Positions 62,101 through 64,000 of a DNA stretch of 64,000 bases are shown here, in pieces. Each line of letters starts with the position of its first letter. Position 1 is the stretch's first letter. The stretch lies in assembly GCF_964275005.1 (NCBI RefSeq), contig NC_092705.1, positions 21,273,723-21,337,722 of the forward strand, read 5' to 3'. Both the position numbers and the translations under genes were made by a program. This DNA comes from Diadema setosum. Its lineage: Eukaryota; Echinodermata; Echinoidea; Diadematoida; Diadematidae. The notes under the pieces were generated by a model, which was not told the DNA's origin, searched no databases, and worked only from the letters and a program-made list of their open reading frames with translations.

Positions 62101-63783
62101 AAACCTAATAGAGTGGAACATCTGCCACAAATCAACACAAACAAAGAGGCAAAGAGGATTATGAAATCCTCAATAAAATCATATTTAGTGTTGGGATGGC
62201 AATCTGTGAAGGTAGACAAAGTCAGCAACCCAGTGGATAAAGCAAAATGGCAAACCAAAGCTGATAGAGGGTACTCAAATCCTTTATGAACACAGGAGAC
62301 AGTCACCATGATGTACTTGAGACTCGAAAGAATATGAACTAGATCTGAATGGGATAATATCGCAGTTAATATTTCCCTGCAAAGAAATGTCTGGCTCATA
62401 AATGAAGTGAAACTTTGGTCGACTAGGATTTCTATCTCTTCTTAGGATATTCCTAGCAATTGGAAACATCATACAAAGTTGATCTTACCAAGGGATGAAA
62501 CTGCATTAATCCACGACAAAAACACAGGTATGGGTTTTAATATCCTGAATAGCAGTCACAAAATTTCTGTGTATGAAACGTTCTTTGATTAAAAGGCACA
62601 GACATACACAGGCAGTCTAAGCTAAACTGAAGAAACGCACACCTGAAGTCTAAGCTTGTTAGTGATATTCAAACATGCGCAAGTCACGTTGTGATATCAA
62701 GTAGCATGCATCGAACTTCATGACTAAACTTTTCCCCTTCTTTCAATTACAGAAAGTAACTGACATGGGTTCTTTCTCTAAAGTTGTCTCAAGTATGTGG
62801 TGGTGTCTGTACTGACAAGCAAGGAAGATTTCCGTACCCCATGTGATCTTGAAGCCGGTGGAGTGGAGTTTGCCCTTTAGGCTTGGCTTGGAAGGCGCTC
62901 GCGGTGCATCAGGCGTCGTGCGGAAGGCCACTGTGCTGCTCCACCCACTGTTTCCCTCGTCATTGAAGGCACGTAACTTTAGGGGGCAAGATCAAGGGGA
63001 GCAGCAAATGAGAAAATGCAGAACAGAGAGAAGAATGAATATGTAAAGAAAATTTGATGTATTGAATGTACTTGGGCAGAAACTTTTTTTTTTAATCAAT
63101 GGAACTTCTATCAGGAAAACTGCTACACTCAGCCATTTGATATCTATTTAAAGATTAAAAAGAACATAAACATGTCGTCAAGAGGTCTTTTTATGTAATA
63201 AGGAGGTAAAAGAAGAGGCTACTCCAAGGAACAAAGATGGCGTACGTTCGCATCGCACAAAATCTGACGGCATCCTCTACAATTTGTACATCAGACTGAT
63301 AGAAGAGGAAGTAATCTTTACACAAGGAACACAAAAAGAAAAAACAGCAACAGACAGAAAAATGGTAGAGAAAGCAAGAGAGGAAAATGATTAGGCAGAA
63401 TACATACTGTAAAAGTGGAAATTTTTGCAGAGTTGAAATTTTTGCGCATTTCACACAACCAGAAACTATTGTGAAACAAAAGCATGGAAACATTTTTGCT
63501 TCCCACATAAATATTTTTGCTTCCCATATGATGTTCCAGTAGTTGATGTCTTATATGCCAGGGACTTAAAAACACGCAAAACTTTTCTTACCCTGCCGAG
63601 TGTGAAAATTAGTCACTTGAAAACATCAATTCTTACAGCGATAGAAAACCAACATGTTTTGAGAAAGTGAAGTTTGTGTCACTCATGCATACTTACCCTA
63701 AACTTGTACTCTGAATTTCTGGCAAGATTTTTACAACAGTGGGTAGTCTCATCCCCTCTATACACAACCTGGAAGCCATAACG
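41928..63783 (-). CDS. FNDC3: FNDC3-type membrane-anchored fibronectin III protein, C-terminal 684 residues (5' end outside window)
   Basis: Twelve exons on the minus strand, in transcript order: 63783-63697, 62976-62838, 54858-54793, 54009-53891, 53307-53202, 51056-50878, 47218-47030, 46558-46224, 44830-44618, 43755-43589, 42740-42607, 42248-41928. Phases agree throughout and total 2055 bases. The product has one partial and six whole FN3 domains (about residues 1-50, 51-146, 147-244, 245-338, 339-430, 431-525, 526-629). A Glu-rich linker and a C-terminal hydrophobic segment (GIIMFCIFVIAILIAVLLQW, about 660-680) follow, ending YVGS. A series of FN3 domains with a tail anchor at the extreme C-terminus is typical of FNDC3A/FNDC3B, about 1200 residues with nine FN3 domains, so roughly the last 57% is seen. 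A or B cannot be told, and an invertebrate single ancestor is likely. The proteins are membrane-bound; exact role here is unknown. Confidence 0.88.
42607..42740 (-). CDS. FNDC3: FNDC3 exon, first half of last FN3 domain
   Basis: 134 bases, acceptor CCACAG, donor GTAGGT. It reads (G)PLVEPAESEDSCQISWSEA and LMIYQCQYQRVRDGDTKV. The central Trp (QISW) is the FN3 core residue. It enters in phase 1 and leaves in phase 0. Confidence 0.88.
43589..43755 (-). CDS. FNDC3: FNDC3 exon, second half of sixth whole-or-partial FN3
   Basis: 167 bases, acceptor TTTTCAG, donor GTATGA. It reads RFVVVYSGINVSHKVTRLSE and AYKFRILASNEAGTGPYSEE, with the FN3 Tyr and the NEAGTGP loop. It ends in phase 1 at VTLK. Confidence 0.9.
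43855..44066. mobile_element. CTGTATACGCC-type MITE, copy 2 (inverse orientation)
   Basis: The reverse complement aligns with copy 1 (35314-35558) over most of its length, sharing GAGTGGTTAAATT, GGAGAAATGT and TTCGCGAATAGCA. The left end is CTATATACGCC after TA; the right end is degraded. It sits in an FNDC3 intron. Confidence 0.65.
44160..44252. repeat. 93-bp near-perfect hairpin repeat
   Basis: TTATGGGTAAAGTCGGCC at the left and GGCCGACTTTGCCCATAA at the right are inverted with one mismatch. A second inverted pair, GGTAAACTCGGCC and GGCCGAGTTTACC, lies inside. The foldback could form a long stem in DNA or in the FNDC3 pre-mRNA. Confidence 0.75.
44618..44830 (-). CDS. FNDC3: FNDC3 exon spanning an FN3-FN3 junction
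   Basis: 213 bases, acceptor TTCCTCAG, donor GTAAGC. It reads IRVQALNSIGEGPYSAVLK, ending one FN3 domain, then LPPSPPRLECALYSHQSLKL and KWGDLNRA, starting the next. The hallmark NSIGEGPYS loop is clear. Confidence 0.92.
45272..45389. mobile_element. 118-bp foldback MITE with GGGCCC ends
   Basis: GGGCCCCGTTTTATCAAAGA at the left matches the inverse of the right end, GGGCCCTGTTTTGTGAAGAG. It lies in an FNDC3 intron. No clear target duplication. Confidence 0.6.
45567..45999. mobile_element. 433-bp piggyBac-like MITE with TTAA duplication
   Basis: TTAA flanks both ends (45563-45566, 46000-46003). The terminal inverted repeats AGGTAYTAGCCCACATTTG, extending to AAACC, differ at two positions in 26. 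The exact TTAA target duplication is the signature of piggyBac elements. It has no coding capacity and lies in an FNDC3 intron. Confidence 0.8.
46224..46558 (-). CDS. FNDC3: FNDC3 long exon covering the end of one FN3 and most of the next
   Basis: 335 bases, acceptor CCACCAG, donor GTACGC. It reads YYYLRVQALNSAGHGPFSVV, then LPSSPEAVPSLRVVSS, LLIQWAEPEDCGSEIIAYNL and YCVDQLEPDTRYK. It is the longest exon of the gene and distinctly GC-rich. It enters in phase 0 and leaves in phase 2. Confidence 0.93.
47030..47218 (-). CDS. FNDC3: FNDC3 exon spanning FN3 domains 3 and 4
   Basis: 189 bases, phase 0-0, acceptor GGACAG, donor GTGAGT. It reads YGPYSEPLRVSTGAGPPDAP, then VVTLSWQKPCCNGADITEYR and VEKASENGTFSL. 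Eight bases upstream of the acceptor region on the minus strand a CT dinucleotide tract begins and supplies the pyrimidine tract. Confidence 0.92.
47227..47269. repeat. (GA)n microsatellite abutting an FNDC3 splice acceptor
   Basis: About 43 bases of GA on the plus strand, read as (CT)n in the FNDC3 pre-mRNA, directly next to the acceptor of the 47030-47218 exon. Confidence 0.9.
47319..47450. repeat. (CAA)n microsatellite
   Basis: About 130 bases of CAA units with CGA, TAA and CCA interruptions, in the same FNDC3 intron. Asn or Leu homopolymer frames are artefacts. Confidence 0.9.
47451..50877. other. FNDC3 intron, nothing further recognised
   Basis: About 3.4 kb of intron with A/T homopolymers and a short GACA run near 50165-50195. 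No exon or transposon ends were identified. Confidence 0.45.
50878..51056 (-). CDS. FNDC3: FNDC3 exon, main part of third FN3 domain
   Basis: 179 bases, acceptor CCAG, donor GTAAGG. It reads (G)MPDYNGGAPITEFSIEMTA, then ITECPVGGLLPGRVYDFRLR and SSNRVG. NGGAPIT is the FN3 C-strand loop and LLPGRVYDFRLR the F-strand. Confidence 0.92.
51742..51763. repeat. Poly-G tract
   Basis: About 22 uninterrupted G bases apart from a nearby T; G-quadruplex-capable. In an FNDC3 intron. Confidence 0.85.
51999..52762. mobile_element. 0.76-kb MITE with repeated GGTATTCTGAG subterminal motifs
   Basis: The ends GGGGCCGTATTCTGAG and CTCAGAATACCACCC are inverted. The motif GGTATTCTGAG(A/G) followed by ATTAAGT recurs inside in direct orientation near 52052 and 52193, and in inverse orientation near 52660. 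This is the typical subterminal-repeat layout of a MITE. A CTT target duplication is possible but uncertain. Confidence 0.65.
53202..53307 (-). CDS. FNDC3: FNDC3 exon, junction of second and third FN3 domains
   Basis: 106 bases, acceptor TTTTCAG, donor GTGAGT. It reads SSDVLSITTLPIVPGQSHPP, then RVHGRPKATSVNLRW, where the last Trp is the FN3 core residue. Phase 0 in, phase 1 out. Confidence 0.88.
53891..54009 (-). CDS. FNDC3: FNDC3 exon, second half of second FN3 domain
   Basis: 119 bases, acceptor AATCAG, donor GTAAGA. It reads (N)GPFTPIYRGLEREHQFDNL and KPGCTYYLRVACSSKGGTSP. LKPGCTYYLRV is a clear FN3 F-strand. Confidence 0.9.
54793..54858 (-). CDS. FNDC3: FNDC3 short exon within second FN3 domain
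   Basis: 66 bases, acceptor CCACAG, donor GTGAGT, phase 1-1. It reads (D)PPRDCGGSEITSYLLEKAEVR. The pattern P-x-D-C-G-G-S-E-I-T matches the same position in two other FN3 domains of this protein (EDCGSEIIAY, PCCNGADITEY), confirming this short exon. Confidence 0.85.
55024..57878. mobile_element. 2.86-kb element with CAGAGCTGCCAACC inverted ends and 6-bp target duplication
   Basis: CAGAGCTGCCAACC at the left and GGTTGGCAGCTCTG at the right are perfect inverted repeats, flanked exactly by TTATAG on both sides (55018-55023, 57879-57884). AAATTCGTATTT-type motifs recur just inside both ends. CAG termini recall hAT elements, which normally make 8-bp duplications; the 6-bp duplication is atypical. 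No transposase was recognised; an open frame at 57132-57713 has no recognisable domain. It sits in the 8-kb FNDC3 intron. Confidence 0.75.
58195..58233. repeat. Dispersed repeat, first of two copies
   Basis: The segment around TGCCCGAGTATACTTGGGACT, then CTCAACGGCTTAA, recurs with substitutions at about 61880-61920. Origin unknown. Confidence 0.4.
59315..59720. repeat. Two tandem duplications in an FNDC3 intron
   Basis: First pair: 59315-59430 and 59458-59570 share CTGGTCACTGGT, AAGTGGTCAG and GCTGCGAGGYGACAGATAA. Second pair: 59598-59652 and 59665-59719 share CTTAGTCCTGTGTATTGC and TTCATGTTTGGCTT at about 67-base spacing. No coding role is seen. Confidence 0.75.
59982..60342. mobile_element. 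361-bp piggyBac-like MITE with TTAA duplication
   Basis: TTAA at 59978-59981 and 60343-60346 flanks inverted ends AGGTATTGTTTACCATT and AATGGTAAATGATGCCT (14 of 17 matches). The AGGTA start is shared with the 45567-45999 element. It has no coding capacity and lies in the 8-kb FNDC3 intron. Confidence 0.75.
60347..62837. other. FNDC3 intron, nothing further recognised
   Basis: AT-rich intron with a poly-G tract near 61008-61020 and a TTTG repeat near 61520-61545. Apart from the second dispersed-repeat copy near 61880, nothing was recognised. Confidence 0.45.
62838..62976 (-). CDS. FNDC3: FNDC3 exon, junction of first (partial) and second FN3 domains
   Basis: 139 bases, acceptor CTAAAG, donor GTACGG. 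It reads LRAFNDEGNSGWSSTVAFRT, then PDAPRAPSKPSLKGKLHST and GFKITW. NDEGNSGWS is the FN3 end loop. It leaves in phase 1 and is completed by the 54793-54858 exon as W-D-P-P, across an intron of about 8 kb. Confidence 0.88.
63407..63638. repeat. Candidate small MITE with CTGTAA ends
   Basis: CTGTAAAAGTGGAAATTTTTGC at the left loosely mirrors the inverse of the right end near 63638 (CTGTAAGAATTG). AAATTTTTGC-type motifs recur inside. Inverted-end match is weak. Confidence 0.35.
63697..63783 (-). CDS. FNDC3: FNDC3 exon, most upstream one visible
   Basis: 87 bases, phase 0-0, acceptor TCTCCAG, donor GTAAGT. It reads RYGFQVVYRGDETTHCCKNL and ARNSEYKFR. VVYRG and SEYKFR are typical FN3 E/F-strand pieces, matching the equivalents in the other domains (VVVYSG, TAYKFR). 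Earlier exons lie beyond base 64000. Confidence 0.88.
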
Positions 63784-64000
63784 CTGGAGAGGATGGAGAT
63801 AAAGAGAGAAATACAATGTTTGGGTCAAAGGTCAAAGCATGTAAAAGACAAGCATCACAGCTCTAACTTCTCTTTTAGAATCTTCTCTTGCTGGGGATCC
63901 TTTTCTACTTGGAATTGTAAGCCTTCAAGAGTGTTTGATAAGTGTACATGTTTACATAAGCCTTCTGTGATGTTTTGTTTCATTTCTCTACCCTCCCCCC

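Overview
The window is animal nuclear DNA: intron-rich genes with GT/AG splice sites, many microsatellites, one LINE and many small inverted-repeat DNA transposons. Repeat and LINE types fit a marine invertebrate deuterostome, most likely an echinoderm (inference; no marker gene proves it). Two protein genes can be read exon by exon. They converge tail to tail across about 12 kb with no recognised coding sequence.

Gene 1 (+, about 13.9-29.5 kb) encodes a RanBP2-like protein with five Ran-binding domains (RanBDs). The first RanBD is split over two exons. A coiled-coil exon, a Thr/Pro/Gln repeat exon, four tandem single-exon RanBDs, two near-identical 47-codon linker exons and two acidic C-terminal exons follow. 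From the Thr/Pro/Gln exon onward every predicted junction is phase 1, so exons can be duplicated without breaking the frame. The array has grown this way: four RanBD exon-plus-intron units, a relic RanBD exon between the linkers, and duplicated acidic exons with homologous flanks. From the first in-domain ATG the model gives 1505 codons; the true N-terminus was not found.

Gene 2 (-, 63.8-41.9 kb) is the C-terminal part of an FNDC3-type protein: 12 exons, 684 residues, six whole and one partial fibronectin type III domains, then an acidic linker and a C-terminal membrane anchor. Its 5' end lies beyond base 64000.

The rest is mostly mobile-element debris: a 2.1-kb long-inverted-repeat element (0.3-2.4 kb), an L2/CR1-like LINE (about 5.9-9.5 kb), an element rich in AGGTCA direct repeats (11.05-12.4 kb), a nested pair of inverted-repeat elements (24.5-27.2 kb), a 2.86-kb element with 6-bp target duplications (55.0-57.9 kb), two TTAA-flanked piggyBac-like MITEs, and several smaller foldbacks. 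Many sit in introns of the two genes. Stretches where nothing was recognised are listed as such.
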